DNA of 64,000 nt, from assembly GCA_023548195.1 (NCBI GenBank), contig JAJHZJ010000496.1, positions 8,736,644 through 8,800,643 on the forward strand, given 5' to 3'. The position numbers and the translations under genes were made by a program. Position 1 is the first letter of the stretch. Each line of letters opens with the position of its first letter. Below, in pieces: positions 32,291-43,339 of this stretch. Under the pieces are notes generated by a model that saw only the letters and a program-made list of their open reading frames with translations, did not search any database and was not told the DNA's origin. The DNA comes from Bettongia penicillata ogilbyi (Eukaryota > Chordata > Mammalia > Diprotodontia > Potoroidae).

Positions 32291-33050
32291 TGATGTAACC
32301 GTTACTGGGGGGTAATGGATGAGGTCTCCATGTGTGACTCCCAGCCTTTGTACCACTCAAGGTAAACAGAAAAAAAATGCCAAAAGATTCATGGTGTAAT
32401 GCAGATTTGCAACAGAAAAAAAAAGATGGGGAATGCTTTAGAAAAGATGTTTCAGGGTCCAAGTTCCCTTTATCAGCCACCATTATGTATGTCCTACTGC
32501 TTTGGCCGATTGCTTTTCCTAGACACTATTTTTAGAATGCTCATGTATATTTTAGGATTTTTTCCCCCTGCTTGATTTTTACCTTACCTTTTAATGGCCT
32601 AAACATGGATTAATTAATGGTATATGTTATATTTTTGCCCTTTAGATTTGCAAAGAGCAGACTTTAAAACATTAAAACACTATAAGTGATGCCAGATCTC
32701 CCCATTGCGGTTCCATCTGAAAATTTCTGTATTTATTTACACTGAAGAATGATTTCCCTTGGGTCCTTGGGGTCTTCTGGATTTTCTCAGTAAAAAAAAG
32801 AAAATGGCTTGTATAGGTGCTAAATTGGTCTTAAGAGGCTACAAGGTGACAGCTGATTTGTTTAGGGACAATATCCCTTCCCCTTCACCTCCCACTGTTT
32901 AGGTCCCCCACAGCCCAGTTCCAAACTACCTCTTCAAAGACAGGTGATGAGACATCTAAAAAAGAGGTTTCTTCTGGTCTTTATGTACCCCACCCAAGCC
33001 TCTCAAAAAGTATTAAGCTGATGTGGGCTTCTCTTAATTTGGCCTGCTAA
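32291..33050. other. Repeat-free block next to the CpG island
   Basis: No SINE or LINE sequence was recognised over about 750 bp, unusual here. It contains a perfect MEF2-type site CTATTTTTAG (32526-32535), a homeodomain-like ATTAATTAAT (about 32610-32619) and forkhead-like A/T motifs (for example near 32730). It could be an enhancer or transcribed leader; nothing coding is supported. Confidence 0.4.
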
Positions 33051-33054
33051 GGGA

Positions 33055-33135
33055 TGTTAAACCAGTTTGTATCTTTAGCTCTTAGTATAGTACCTGGAAC
33101 ATAGTAGGCACTTAGTAAATATTTATTGACCGAGT
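33055..33135 (+). mobile_element. L2/MIR tail
   Basis: 'tagtacctggaacatagtag' followed by 'cttagtaaatatttattgac' is the L2 terminus. Confidence 0.6.
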
Positions 33136-33630
33136 GACCTTTCACTATTCTTGCAGGTCATCTTGTTGCTTCCTGAAATCAAAATGGAGTGAACTACACA
33201 GGGGAAAATCTATACCTCCCTCTCCATATCAAGCCTCATGGTTTATGTAGCTAACCATTGCTTTGTAAAATCCAGTTAGTATTAAGTGATTCAGTGGAAC
33301 TGGGGCTTTAGTGACTGGTGGCTAACAGTGAGGAGAACCCAAATGATGATATCCTAGGCTGTTGGCAATAGAAAGGGGATATCTCAAACCCCTTAATACC
33401 TCTGATTAGATGTAGCATCCTGGCTGTGGGATAGTAGACTCACAGCAGAATGTGCTTGCTATATAAATAACTATATACAAGATATATACAGAACAGACCA
33501 AAGGTATCTAGAAAAGGAAGCCACTAGCAACTGGAGGTGAGGTGAGTGGGACCTGGACAGGGTCCCTGAAGAAGGTAGAATTTAAGCTGATTCCAACCCC
33601 TCTTTGTGCACTCCCTTCTTGCCATTTCTC
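33135..33630. other. No recognised feature
   Basis: Apparently unique sequence, with one TATA-rich run near 33465-33490. Confidence 0.4.
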
Positions 33631-33738
33631 ATTTTTTTTTTATCCTTACTGCAGCTCAGAACTCCTGAGCTCAAGCAATCTACCAACCTCAGCTTCACTA
33701 ACAATACAGATTGCAAATGTGTACCACCTTGCCTGGCT
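33631..33738 (-). pseudogene. 7SL RNA Alu-domain fragment with A tail
   Basis: On the minus strand the segment starts at the 7SL 5' end ('gccaggcaaggtggtacaca'). It passes through 'gctgaggttggtagattgct' and 'tgagctcaggagttctgagc', corresponding to the first 100 or so bases of SRP RNA. It then stops and is followed by a run of A (33631-33640 as T on the plus strand). It therefore looks like a retroposed Alu-domain monomer. It is about 70 percent like 7SL by eye, so it is old. Confidence 0.7.
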
Positions 33739-33934
33739 GAAGCTGTTCTTACAAAACCCAAATTCTAGAAATAGACGTGAAAAGTTCATGTAATAAATCT
33801 TGGAAATCATTCAAGGTCAGGATAGCCGTGCCAGTAACATGCTTTGTATATCTAAAAATCTAGGGCTAATTATGTCATGGGCACTTTGTTGCCTTATTCT
33901 TTGGGATTTCTGTAACCAGGCTTGACAGTAGAGA

Positions 33935-34130
33935 AGGTCATAGATTTAGAGCTGAAAAGGACTTCAGAGACCATCTAGTCCAATTCCTTCATTTTACAAT
34001 GTGGAAACTGAGGCCCAGAGTGAATTACCCAAGGTCACACAAGCAGTAAGTGGTCCAGCTAGGACTTAAACCCAGGTTCTCTGATTTCAGGACTGAAGCT
34101 CTTTCCCTGCTGCCTCCTAGGAAGCAAAGA
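33935..34130 (-). mobile_element. MIR SINE, reversed
   Basis: 'tagagctgaaaaggacttca', 'gtggaaactgaggcccagag' and 'aaggtcacacaagcagtaag' give a near-complete reversed copy. Confidence 0.75.
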
Positions 34131-34600
34131 ATTTTACTATGGTCCTCTGACTTCATCCAAAGATTGGTGGTTTCAGTGACCATGTTTGTGCCAGCCTGGG
34201 TCTTCTACACAGGTTGTGACCAGAGGCCATAATTAAAGCTCATTATTTCCCTGGTATTTTGACTGGGAGCTTATCCGAGTGTAGTTATAGTTCCTTTCCC
34301 CCTTGTAGTATAAGGATCTGAATTGAATTCAGAAAGAATTCTCCTGCCCTCTACAGATGTGGTGACCTTTTTTCCCCTGAACCAAACACTTGGACGCATC
34401 ATCAGATGTAGGATATTCCTTCATTAAAAGTACACTTTCTTTTTTTGAAGTCAGCACTCTACCAGAATAGCCTTGGCATATAGGTGATGGGGAAAATAAC
34501 TTCCAGTGGATCATGGGTCCTGAAAGGAACAATCAGATACTTGGGAGAACGTTATGTACTCCAAGGAATTAGCCAGGAGCTCCTGGGCAGGCTTAAGAAG
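34130..34600. other. No recognised feature
   Basis: Unassigned sequence. A 74-codon frame (34484-34708) runs into a CR1/L3 fragment and is not gene-like. Confidence 0.4.
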
Positions 34601-34805
34601 AAGAGATTCCAAGTACAGAATGGGGGAATTATGAGGCTAAATGACAGTTCTGGTGAAAAAGAAGTAGTTTTAGTGGCATGCAAGCTCAAAATTGAATCAA
34701 CAATATGAAACGGCAATCAAAAAAACCAACACTGCATCAAGAGAGATGTGGTGTTGAGAATGAAGGAGGTAGGTACAAAATACCCTACCCTGGTTAGACC
34801 ATGGT
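34600..34805 (+). mobile_element. CR1/L3-like LINE fragment
   Basis: 'gtgaaaaagaagtagtttta', 'catgcaagctcaaaattgaa' and 'taccctaccctggttagacc' match the series seen at 40880-41060 in the longer copy. Confidence 0.55.
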
Positions 34806-34819
34806 ACTTTTGAAGCTGA

Positions 34820-35280
34820 TTTGTTTGAATCTGAATGAAATAGCTTTACATCTACTTCTATTAAATTTTATCTTATTACATTTGGCCCATAGCATTCTGA
34901 GATCTTTCTGGATACAGATTCCATCTTCAATGTATTTGCCTTACCTCCCAGTTTCATGTCCCATGAAAATTTGACAAGTATGTCATCTATACATTTAGAA
35001 CTAATGCTCATACTCATAGATCAAGCAGGACCAGTCATCTATATCAAGCCATTAATTTAAAAAAATGTTGACCGGGATAGGACCAATGACAGATCCCTGA
35101 ATGACTGGTAAATTCCATGGCATACAGTTGGATGGACAGTCCATTCACTTATCTGTCTACCACTGATAGCCATCATCCTGTTCAAAAAGAAGGCTCTTGT
35201 GCTGGGTGTCCCAATGCTGGTGAGGCATTTATGGTGCTTATGCATTTCAGTATTACTGGGGCAAAAATGTTGAAGAAATA
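34820..35280 (-). mobile_element. Old CR1/L3-type LINE sequence, reversed
   Basis: 'gagatctttctggatacaga', 'ggaccaatgacagatccctg' and 'ccattcacttatctgtctac' follow a widespread amniote repeat read in reverse. The subfamily is uncertain. Confidence 0.45.
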
Positions 35281-35319
35281 TTGAGCTTCTATGGTTTCAA
35301 CAATGTTTTGATCTCTCCT

Positions 35320-35354
35320 TTAGTCTCTCTCTCTCTCTCTCTTTCTGTCTCTCA
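35320..35354. repeat. (TC)n microsatellite
   Basis: A short, slightly interrupted CT run. Confidence 0.9.
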
Positions 35355-35419
35355 AATAGCACTGACTTTCTATCTAGTGAGTGTAGGTTATTGAATTTTT
35401 TTAAATTTATTTTTGGCAT

Positions 35420-35530
35420 TGCGGTGCCCAGGCTCACACAGCTAGTAAGTGCTTGAAGCCTGATTTGAACTCAGATTCTCCTGATTCTAGGGCCAGTGCT
35501 CTATCTACTGTGTACCTAGCTGTCCCTGTT
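35420..35530 (-). mobile_element. MIR SINE, reversed
   Basis: 'ggctcacacagctagtaagt', 'tgatttgaactcagattctc' and 'agtgctctatctactgtgta' are the reversed SINE head. Confidence 0.7.
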
Positions 35531-36295
35531 ATTGTAATTTAGAAAACGAACCTTGCTTCTTCCTTGAACTTATGTTAAACTTATATCAACTTAGGTTGAC
35601 CCATAGTTGCCTTTGACCTTTACATGCTGAATATATTCACAATAGGAAGAGACAAGACAGTTAACTGCATATAGTATTTTGCTCTTGGGAGAGAATCAAT
35701 AAAGGCAAATGAACAACACATAGTAATAATAATGAAATAATCCATAATAATTTTTTAAAAAATTGCTCACTGAATTCCCCCAGCCTTTTCTGGTCCCCAG
35801 TAGTCTTGAGACAGTAGTGTTTGAAACCTATATATCTATATCTATATCTATATATATGTATATATACATGTATATATATGTATATATATGTATATGTATT
35901 ATAGAATAATTCAAAATGAATTTTCAAACTAATTCCTCCAGTATGGCCAGGTGAAGACTCAGGAAACAACAGGGACTTTAGAATTGGCACCTCTTGCAGG
36001 ATAGGTGTGCACTTGGGAAACAAGGATCCAGAACTCCTGAAAGTTGGAGTTTCCCAGTAGCCTTAGCTGTCCTGTTCCTGGTAGAAATACCTGAATGATG
36101 CAGTTAATTATTTGTGGAACAAGGGGGTTAGCCAAGGGCTGGCCAGACATTCTCTCAAAGAGAGACTCTTTGAGTCTGTTTGCCATTTTTATTTCTCTCT
36201 CTCCATCAGTCCAGTCACCTTGCCTGGTTTCTCTTTCCTTCTACTGGTAGGGCATTTCTGGGCCATGTCTTGAGTAACTTACAGAAGCCTATTCA
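35530..36295. other. Unassigned, with a TATATC/TATATG microsatellite
   Basis: The microsatellite occupies 35828-35900. Nothing else is recognised. Confidence 0.45.
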
Positions 36296-36545
36296 TCCAA
36301 TGGGTGTCTCTCACTCAAAGTAAGATTGTGATAAGAACTTGGCCTGAAAGGGCCAGGGTCCCCCATTGCATCCTGGACCATCTCCAGTCATCCTCATGAA
36401 TATCAGGCCACTGGACCCAGATGGCTCAGGAGAAGAAAGTGACGCTGGTGACCTTGCACAGCCCTCCCTCACCCAAATCAAAGTCAACTGCAAGTCATGT
36501 CATCCTCCTGATGTCATGGTCCTCTGAGAATGAAGGACAATCATG
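36295..36545 (+). mobile_element. Marsupial dispersed SINE with RTE-type 3' tail
   Basis: The body ('gggtgtctctcactcaaagt' to 'ggccactggacccagatggc') matches the reversed copy at 5640-5800. The 3' end ('gatgtcatggtcctctgaga' then 'atgaaggacaatcatgac') resembles the tail of the RTE LINE at 26770-26815, which suggests RTE-driven movement. Confidence 0.65.
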
Positions 36546-36762
36546 ACAGCGTTTCTTATTGGTATTTTTCCTGCCTTTCCCCTTCTTCCTTCAGTCAAAG
36601 CCTCACCATTCCTTGAAGTAGGGATCAGTAGGCAGAATGAAAGGAGTATTACATAGAGATCTGAGGGCAACCACTACAAATAAACCAGCAGACTGGCTTG
36701 GAATGAATTGGGGAAATTGCCTAACATTGGCAGTGATCTCAAGCTGCTCTGTGCCACAAAAA

Positions 36763-37160
36763 CAGCTTTTTAATTTATTTTAAATTTAATTTTTTCCAAT
36801 TAGGAAATATTTATTTTTCCTCTCTTCCATCTTCCTCACCCTAACTGAACAACAATGATAAAAAAAGAAAAAGGAAGCTGTCATAACAAATGTGAATAAT
36901 CAAAGTAAATTCCCAAATTAGCTCTGCCCAAAAAAGTACGTCTCATTCTGTACCCTGAGTCCACACCAATGTTTCCGTCAGGAAGTGGAGGCAAGCGTCT
37001 TGTTCAGTTCTCTCGAATCATGACTTGCCGTTGTGTTATGCAGAGTTCTCAGTCTTTCAAAGTTGTTTTTCTTTATAATGTTGCTGTTATTGTATAGATT
37101 TATCTGGTTCTGTTCACTTCATTTTGCCTCAGTTCATTGAGGTTGTGTATGAACAGAAAA
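36763..37160 (-). mobile_element. L1 3' UTR fragment, older subfamily
   Basis: Reversed, the segment contains 'gaagtgaacagaaccagata', 'ctttgaaagactgagaactc' and an A/T-rich end that corresponds to an L1 poly(A) side at 36763. It differs from the other L1 ends here. Confidence 0.6.
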
Positions 37161-37267
37161 GATGGGCTAGTCATGTAGCAATTGCAACAGAAAACATGTG
37201 GATGGCCCAAGTATTGCACATGTATTCGTTATTGTACCTTAAAAAAAACCCCACAACAAACCTTCTT

Positions 37268-37465
37268 TATACCTCCTTCCCTCCTCCCTCTCTTCGTCCC
37301 TTTCTCCCTTCCTTCCTTCCTCCCTTCCTCCCTTCCTTCCTTCCTTCCTTCCTTCCTTCCTTCCTTCCTTCCTTCCTTCCTTCCTTCCTTCCTTCCTTCC
37401 TTCCTCCCTCCCTTCCTTCCTTCCTTCCTCCCTCCCTTCCTTCCTTCCTTTCCTTCCTTCCTGAC
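37268..37465. repeat. (CTTC)n polypyrimidine tract
   Basis: About 190 bp of CTTC/CTCC on the plus strand, nearly pure. It makes false Leu/Pro/Ser-rich (plus) and Glu/Gly/Arg/Lys-rich (minus) frames. A mirror-repeat polypurine strand of this length is triplex-prone. Confidence 0.97.
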
Positions 37466-37549
37466 TCTTTGGAGTCCTTTCTCCACTATTCCCCAAAATG
37501 TATGTCTTCTTCCCCCACCCCTCAGGTTCCTTTTGTTTCATTGTCTTCC

Positions 37550-37665
37550 CTATTAGAGTGTAAGCACCTTGAGGACAGGCACTTTTTTTTTGTTCTTGTT
37601 TGTCTCCTCAATGTTCACCACAGTGCCTGATGCCTAAGCTTAATGAATGTTCATTGAGCTGACTT
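37550..37665 (+). mobile_element. L2/MIR 3' tail
   Basis: 'tgtaagcaccttgaggacag', 'caccacagtgcctgatgcct' and 'ttaatgaatgttcattgagc'. Confidence 0.65.
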
Positions 37666-39450
37666 GACTTATTCTGAATGTGATGATTACTTTCAAAATC
37701 TTCCACATATAAAGTGGAACAGAAAAAGGGAAATTATGTGTGAAAATGCAAATCTTTATTATGTACCACTTGTTTTAAAAAATATATGTTTAACGTGTTA
37801 TTTTCTGAGCCATCTTGCTTGTCTGTTTTCTTCTAAACTTCCTTCAGTCTTTTTTTCTGAATGTGAAATAATGCTAGAACAATACTCCTTTTTTCTGAGC
37901 AACCTCATTACTAGCTCCCCTTTACTCCCTAACACCTCCCTCAACAAAAAAGAAAAACACAATCCTTATGCCAAATATGCACAATTAAACTAATCAAATC
38001 CATGAATTTACTATGTCCAAGAATGTATTCTTATTCTATCTTTTGAGTTTTTCACTTTTATATCAGGAGGGTTTAGGCAAGGTTGCTTTTCCTTGGAAAG
38101 TGGGCTGACTCATTTTCAGGAGGAGAACCAGATGAACTGAGACATGGAGTGGCAGTGAGATAGGGTACATGTATCCTCCATAATAAATCTCATAATGAGA
38201 TCATGTGTGGGCATCTGTATTCTGCTGCTTGTAATCATAAATAGGACTTCCAGAGAAGGCATGGATGAGATGGCATCTTCATTGATGGATGAGGCACCCT
38301 GGGAGACCTTAGACCTATTGAACTAATCTATCAATCGGCCAACAAGCATTTACTGGCCAGAAAATGGGCTCACTGTTGGAGATGCAAAGACAAAACTGAA
38401 ACATTCCCTCCCTCAAAGAGCTTATATTTTAATGAGGGAAAACATTAGAAATTTACATACAGCACAAGTTCTGAATTCACTATTCCAACTCCCATCTGAG
38501 TGTGACTGCTCCTACCATCTTCAGGATTCCAGGGGGAACGCTGCTGACTTGGGAATTGTAATATTATTTATTGCTCACGAGCCCCCACTGGTGTACTCCC
38601 TATAATTTAAGCAGTTTTATCTTTCTCTAATATCTTTTACCAACTGATGTTAATTAGCTCCTGCAAAGGGATATTTACTGAGTATAGCAAGAACTGAAGA
38701 ACAACAAACACTTCTCTTTCCCCAGTTTTGGTACATGGTCTCTCATAAGTACATACAGATTGAAGGAGAAAGTGGGCTTAAGTTTAAAGAATCCTTGTGG
38801 CAAAGGGGCGAATCACAACTCCAATGTGAATGGAAGTAATTTCCTCCCTTTGCATAATCTTCGTGAAGTCCCCTTGGGGAGTGGCTCTAAGCTGGACTCC
38901 TGGATTCTTTGTCTCTAGCCTACACTCTCCAGTAGTGGTCAAAGGTGTAGATAGTTTAATGCTCCCTACCCACTCACCTCTTTAGTCCTACCCCTTTTGC
39001 CCCCTAGGGCAGTTGCAAGATGTCTGCCTCTCTCTTAAAACTTGAATCTTGAATACTGAAAAGTTTCTGGAATGCCTCAGCTTAAATCTCCTCTTACATA
39101 ATTCTCATGTGCTCAGATAGTGTCTGTTCCAATAGATTTTGTCATCTGATTTCATCCTGATGATGGAAGCATTTCATTCCTTCCAACCTGATTTCCTAGA
39201 TCGTCATGCTTAGTTTATGCTCTTACCAATTGATTCAAAGAAATATTTAGGAAGTGTTCATGCGTATTTTATACCTTTGGTTCATTCTTTTCATTAATCA
39301 GGGCTTTCACCTGATAAAGGTATCATGAATTAGGGCAGCTTACTAGTTACATTAATTGGGGTTAGTATAGAACAAATCTCTCCTGCATAAACATTCTGCT
39401 TCATTTTTGGGTCTCAACACATGGGTAATGAATATGAAGGGATATGATGG
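37665..39450. other. Mostly unassigned
   Basis: A reversed L2-type piece lies at 38335-38465 ('caacaagcatttactggcca'). The rest (38480-39450) holds no recognised repeat or gene; it is one of the longer repeat-poor stretches. Confidence 0.4.
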
Positions 39451-39454
39451 ATAC

Positions 39455-39705
39455 TCATTTATGAGGCAGCTAGGTGACAGTGCACAGGCATTGGACTTGG
39501 TGTCAGGGAGACCTGGGTTAAAATTTGGCCTCAGATATTACTGAAGTTACTTAACCTCCACCTGCCTCAGTTTCCTCAACTGTAAAATGGGGATAATAAC
39601 ACCACCCAGTGCCTGTTGTGAGAATCAAATGAGAGATAACACTTGTAAAATGCTTAGTACAGTGCCTGCACATAGTAGGTGCTTAATAAATGCTTGTTTC
39701 CTTTC
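39455..39705 (+). mobile_element. MIR/Ther-1 SINE with L2-type tail, full length
   Basis: 'gaggcagctaggtgacagtg' head, 'agacctgggttaaaatttgg' middle, 'cctcaactgtaaaatgggga' core and 'aggtgcttaataaatgcttg' tail are all present. Confidence 0.85.
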
Positions 39706-40780
39706 CACCTCCACCATTTCAAATAAAGAGCAGGATTTAGGATATTTTACATCTAATTTCAATTTATTACAACATTCAGCTACTATGGGTAAAACACTGT
39801 GCTAGTTAATAGGAATGTAATGATAAATGAAAAAATTCTTACCCTCCAGAAGCTTATATTTTACTGAAACTGTGATAAATTGGTCTAGCTCTGAGATGTA
39901 AGGCTGTTCAAGTAAAACTTCTGAGTGATTAAAGATCTTTTCTGTTACCTTACATATTGATGGAATACATACACACAGAAGCAAATATTTTAATAGGATA
40001 TAATAAATATCAGGAAATTAATGAAATTGAATATTGACTTTAAATTATTATTAAAACTTATATTGATCGTTCTGCATAGTACGACCTGAACCACTATTTA
40101 GAATCTTTATTTTTAAAATAGCACCATGGAGCTGAGAGCTCTGCCCACTTTAGAGGCATCAGCAGACAAAAGAGGTAAACGTGAGTTCAGCTTACACTTT
40201 GCTGGGTTTGTGGGCTGTATCATCCATCCAGTTACGTTGTGGCCAAATAAATCAGTCATTCAAGAAGCAACCCCAATGGATCATTAAACTGGTTATGCTC
40301 TTCAATTCAGCTTTGTTGGTTTGGCTGCCTGCAGACATCATCTTAAGTGCTATAGAGAAGTCCAAGATAGTCAGATTTTGTATTTCACTTCCCTAGGTTA
40401 CATGTACAAAAGCTAACAATTGATGCTGTGCCTGTTATGAATGCATCCTCATATGAGCAATAGCAAAGGTGTGGCTGTTCTATACAATCATCTTTTGATT
40501 GTTTTGCTTGGTGTCTATCAAATAAATGTCTTCCCTGCCTCAGAACTCTGTACTGTTCTTTTCTTCCAAGAAGATGAAAAACTAGTGATCTGCTTACCAT
40601 AGGAAGAACTAAGATAGACTGGCCCTAAGTAAGAACAGTTTAGATCTGAGGGGCTATCAATTAAAAATGGCTCAAATTAGACAGATTTATTATTATCTCT
40701 CATTTTCTCAAAACTTCCAAAAGATTGTGAATAGGAAAATGAACGATGATACTCTTTGGGCCCAGAAGATCTTAGTAGGC
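39705..40780. other. No recognised gene
   Basis: AT-rich, unassigned sequence. A short L2-like reversed piece may lie at 39790-39860. Confidence 0.4.
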
Positions 40781-41560
40781 CTGGAGAACATTGGGCTAAA
40801 TTGAATAAGATGAAATTTAATGGGGATAAATGGAAAGTTTTACATATGCAATAAAAAAATCAGATTCTCTATTACAATATGGCAGAGGGAAGGCTAGGTA
40901 GCAATTTGTCTGAAAAAGATCTAGTGAATCATGAGCTCATTATGAGTCAACAGTGTAATATGGAAACCAAGAAAGCTGATGTTGGATTAGGCTGCATTTA
41001 AAGAAATATTGAACTTGGGTCTAAGGAGATATAGCCTTGCTGTTCTCTGCTCAATATTCCTGGAGCAGGAGTAGTGAATTCAATTCTAGGCACTATGTAT
41101 TGGGAAGGATATGTACAAGATGGAGAATATAGAGTGGAAAGTCACCATTAAAGGTGAGGGGCCTTGAGACCATGTCATGTGAGGATCTGCTGAAAGAAAA
41201 GGGGATGTTTCTTTAGGAGAAGAGAAAACTTAGGGTGGGATGGGGAACATGATAGCTTTCTTCTAGTTTTTAAAAGAGGGATTAGACATGCTAGGCTTTA
41301 TCCCAGAGAGTGGGACTAGACCAATGGACTGAAGATATAAAGAGGTAAATTTAGGCCCAATTAAAGGAAAAAAAATTGAAAAATTGGATTGATTCAAAGG
41401 TAGGATGGACTGACTTTGACACTTGGTGAGTTGCCTCCTTACCAGAAGACTTTAAGCCAAAGCTGGATGGCCACTTGTTTGTTATTCAGTGGTGGATTAT
41501 TTCAGAACAGGTTGGAGTAAGTGCCCTTTGAGATCCCTGTACACTCTAAGAAGGCATGCC
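40780..41560 (+). mobile_element. CR1/L3-like LINE 3' region
   Basis: The longest copy of this family here. It runs from 'ggcctggagaacattgggct' through 'gagtcaacagtgtaatatgg', 'ggctgcatttaaagaaatat' and 'gaacatgatagctttcttct' to 'aagctggatggccacttgtt' and 'gatccctgtacactctaaga'. Non-coding remnants only. Confidence 0.65.
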
Positions 41561-42000
41561 CAGGGATACAGAATCCTCAGCTTAGCTTGTTAAAAGAACG
41601 TGGACCCCACAAAAGCCTTTTTTCTAGCAGGGTTCTCTGCAAAAAATGTCTCTATAGTTACTGACTGGGGAAACATCTTCACATTTCTGGGCAAACTTCA
41701 AAAGAAGCCTTGGAAAATTTTGTCAAGTGAAAGGTAAAGACTTGGGCCCTGATATATGGGTTGGTAATAAGTCTTCATGGAAGCAGTCACCAAGACCTCT
41801 CACCTGTGTTTTGAAATGTCCCTCGTTTTTGTGTCTTCCTCTTGATTTTCACCAGGCTTTCCACAAACTGTGCTTTGGTAGCAGCACCAGCTTCCTAATT
41901 GGTATCCTGGCCCTCTCCAATCCAGCTGACATGCTACTGCCAGAATTTTGTTCTGCTGTCCTCCTACTCAAGAATCAACTGATTATTCATATAATTAGGA
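41560..42000. other. No recognised feature
   Basis: A 93-codon plus-strand frame at 41727-42008 shows no domain. It ends in the following SINE. Confidence 0.4.
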
Positions 42001-42190
42001 GGTCATAGGATTTAGACCGGAAGTCCCCCTTAGACATCTACTCCAACCTCCTCATTTGACAGAGGGGAAAAAGAAGGCACATAAAGTGAATTTTCACAAG
42101 GTCACATAGATTGTGAGCAGCACAGGCAGGATTCATATTCATATTCTCTGACTCCAATCCCAATGCCCCTTCAACTCTATCATGCTCCAT
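42000..42190 (-). mobile_element. MIR SINE, reversed
   Basis: 'tttagaccggaagtccccct', 'cacaaggtcacatagattgt' and 'tctctgactccaatcccaat'. Confidence 0.65.
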
Positions 42191-42474
42191 TAAGCCTAAA
42201 CTCTTTTTGCCTTTTGGGCTTTAGAGAATTGGTCTTCACTGGCAGCCATGCTACCTAATTTCTTTAGCTGTTTCATAGCTTTTATAGCACAGTCCTTTTC
42301 TTTATATTAATTTTCTCCTTGCCCTCATCCCATAGACTGGAAGTCTCCTGGGTGTAATGAGTACTCTCTGCCTTCTAGAGTAAGGCTGGATGTCAGGGTT
42401 CTAGGAGTACTTTCTGAAGGTTGGGGATGTCTCTAATACTTTTGGTTCAAGTGATCATTCTGAAGTCTCCTTCC

Positions 42475-42720
42475 AGTGTTGTATCATTTTTCAGTCCTTT
42501 CTGACTCTTTGTGACCTCATTTGTGGACAAAGACATTGGAGTTGCTTGCCATTTCCTTCTCTAGCTCAGCTCATTTTATAGATGAGGAAACTGAGGCAAA
42601 CAGGATTAAGTGACTTGCTCAGGTCACATAGCTAGTAAGTGTATGAGGCTGGATTTGAACTCAGGCCTTCCTGAATCCGAACTTGGCATTCTATTCACTG
42701 AGCCATTTATTTAGCTGCTC
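42475..42720 (-). mobile_element. MAR1-type SINE, reversed
   Basis: The reversed RTE-like tail ('ttgcttgccatttccttctc') is followed by 'gatgaggaaactgaggcaaa', 'aggtcacatagctagtaagt' and 'ctattcactgagccatttat'. Full length. Confidence 0.85.
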
Positions 42721-42744
42721 TATGTTTACCACCAAAAACTAGTA

Positions 42745-42965
42745 TCCCAGTTCTGTGGTGCAGTGGATCAAGAGCTAAGTGTGGAGTCAGAAAAACCCTG
42801 GAGAAGTCACATAACCTCTGCTTGCCTCAGTTTCCTTAACTGTAAAGTAAGGATAATAAAAACACCTGCCTTGCAGGTTGTGGGGATCAAATACTACATC
42901 TGTAAAGTACTCAGCGCAGTGCCTGGTTGAAAGGAAGTCCTATATAAATGTTTTTATTCTTATTA
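42745..42965 (+). mobile_element. MIR/Ther-1 SINE with central deletion
   Basis: 'ctgtggtgcagtggatcaag', then 'ttgcctcagtttccttaact', 'aacacctgccttgcaggttg' and 'tcctatataaatgtttttat'. Part of the middle is lost. Confidence 0.75.
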
Positions 42966-43339
42966 TGTCAGTTGACATCAATTTGTTTTTACAGAGAAAT
43001 ATTTATTTCAAAGGTACAGCAGGCACAGAAATATAAATCCCAGGCACTTCAATGCTTTGGGGACATACTCTTCCCTATACAATGTAGGTTTCTCAGAAGA
43101 TCGGACTCAACAAATTTCCAAACCTCAGTGGCCTTATCGAGTTTACATCCAAATGTAGCTGTTGGATGAGGCCTTGGCTCAACTACATACCCCAGTGTAG
43201 ACTTCACTCCCCAAACTGCTGGTGGTGGCTCACCCTCCTGACCTTTAGAAACTCAAAAATTAATAGACTATAATGAGCTTCATTTAAAACAACAGAATAA
43301 ATAAAGAACTCATGGGCCACATTTTGGTTTTGGAAGGGG

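Noticed and set aside
32175..32483. 102-codon minus-strand frame with a His/Thr/Arg run
   Set aside because: The run is the translation of the TG/CG tract, and the remainder has no features.
37124..37630. 168-codon Leu/Pro/Ser-rich and 85-100-codon Glu/Gly/Arg/Lys-rich frames
   Set aside because: Artefacts of the CTTC polypyrimidine tract.
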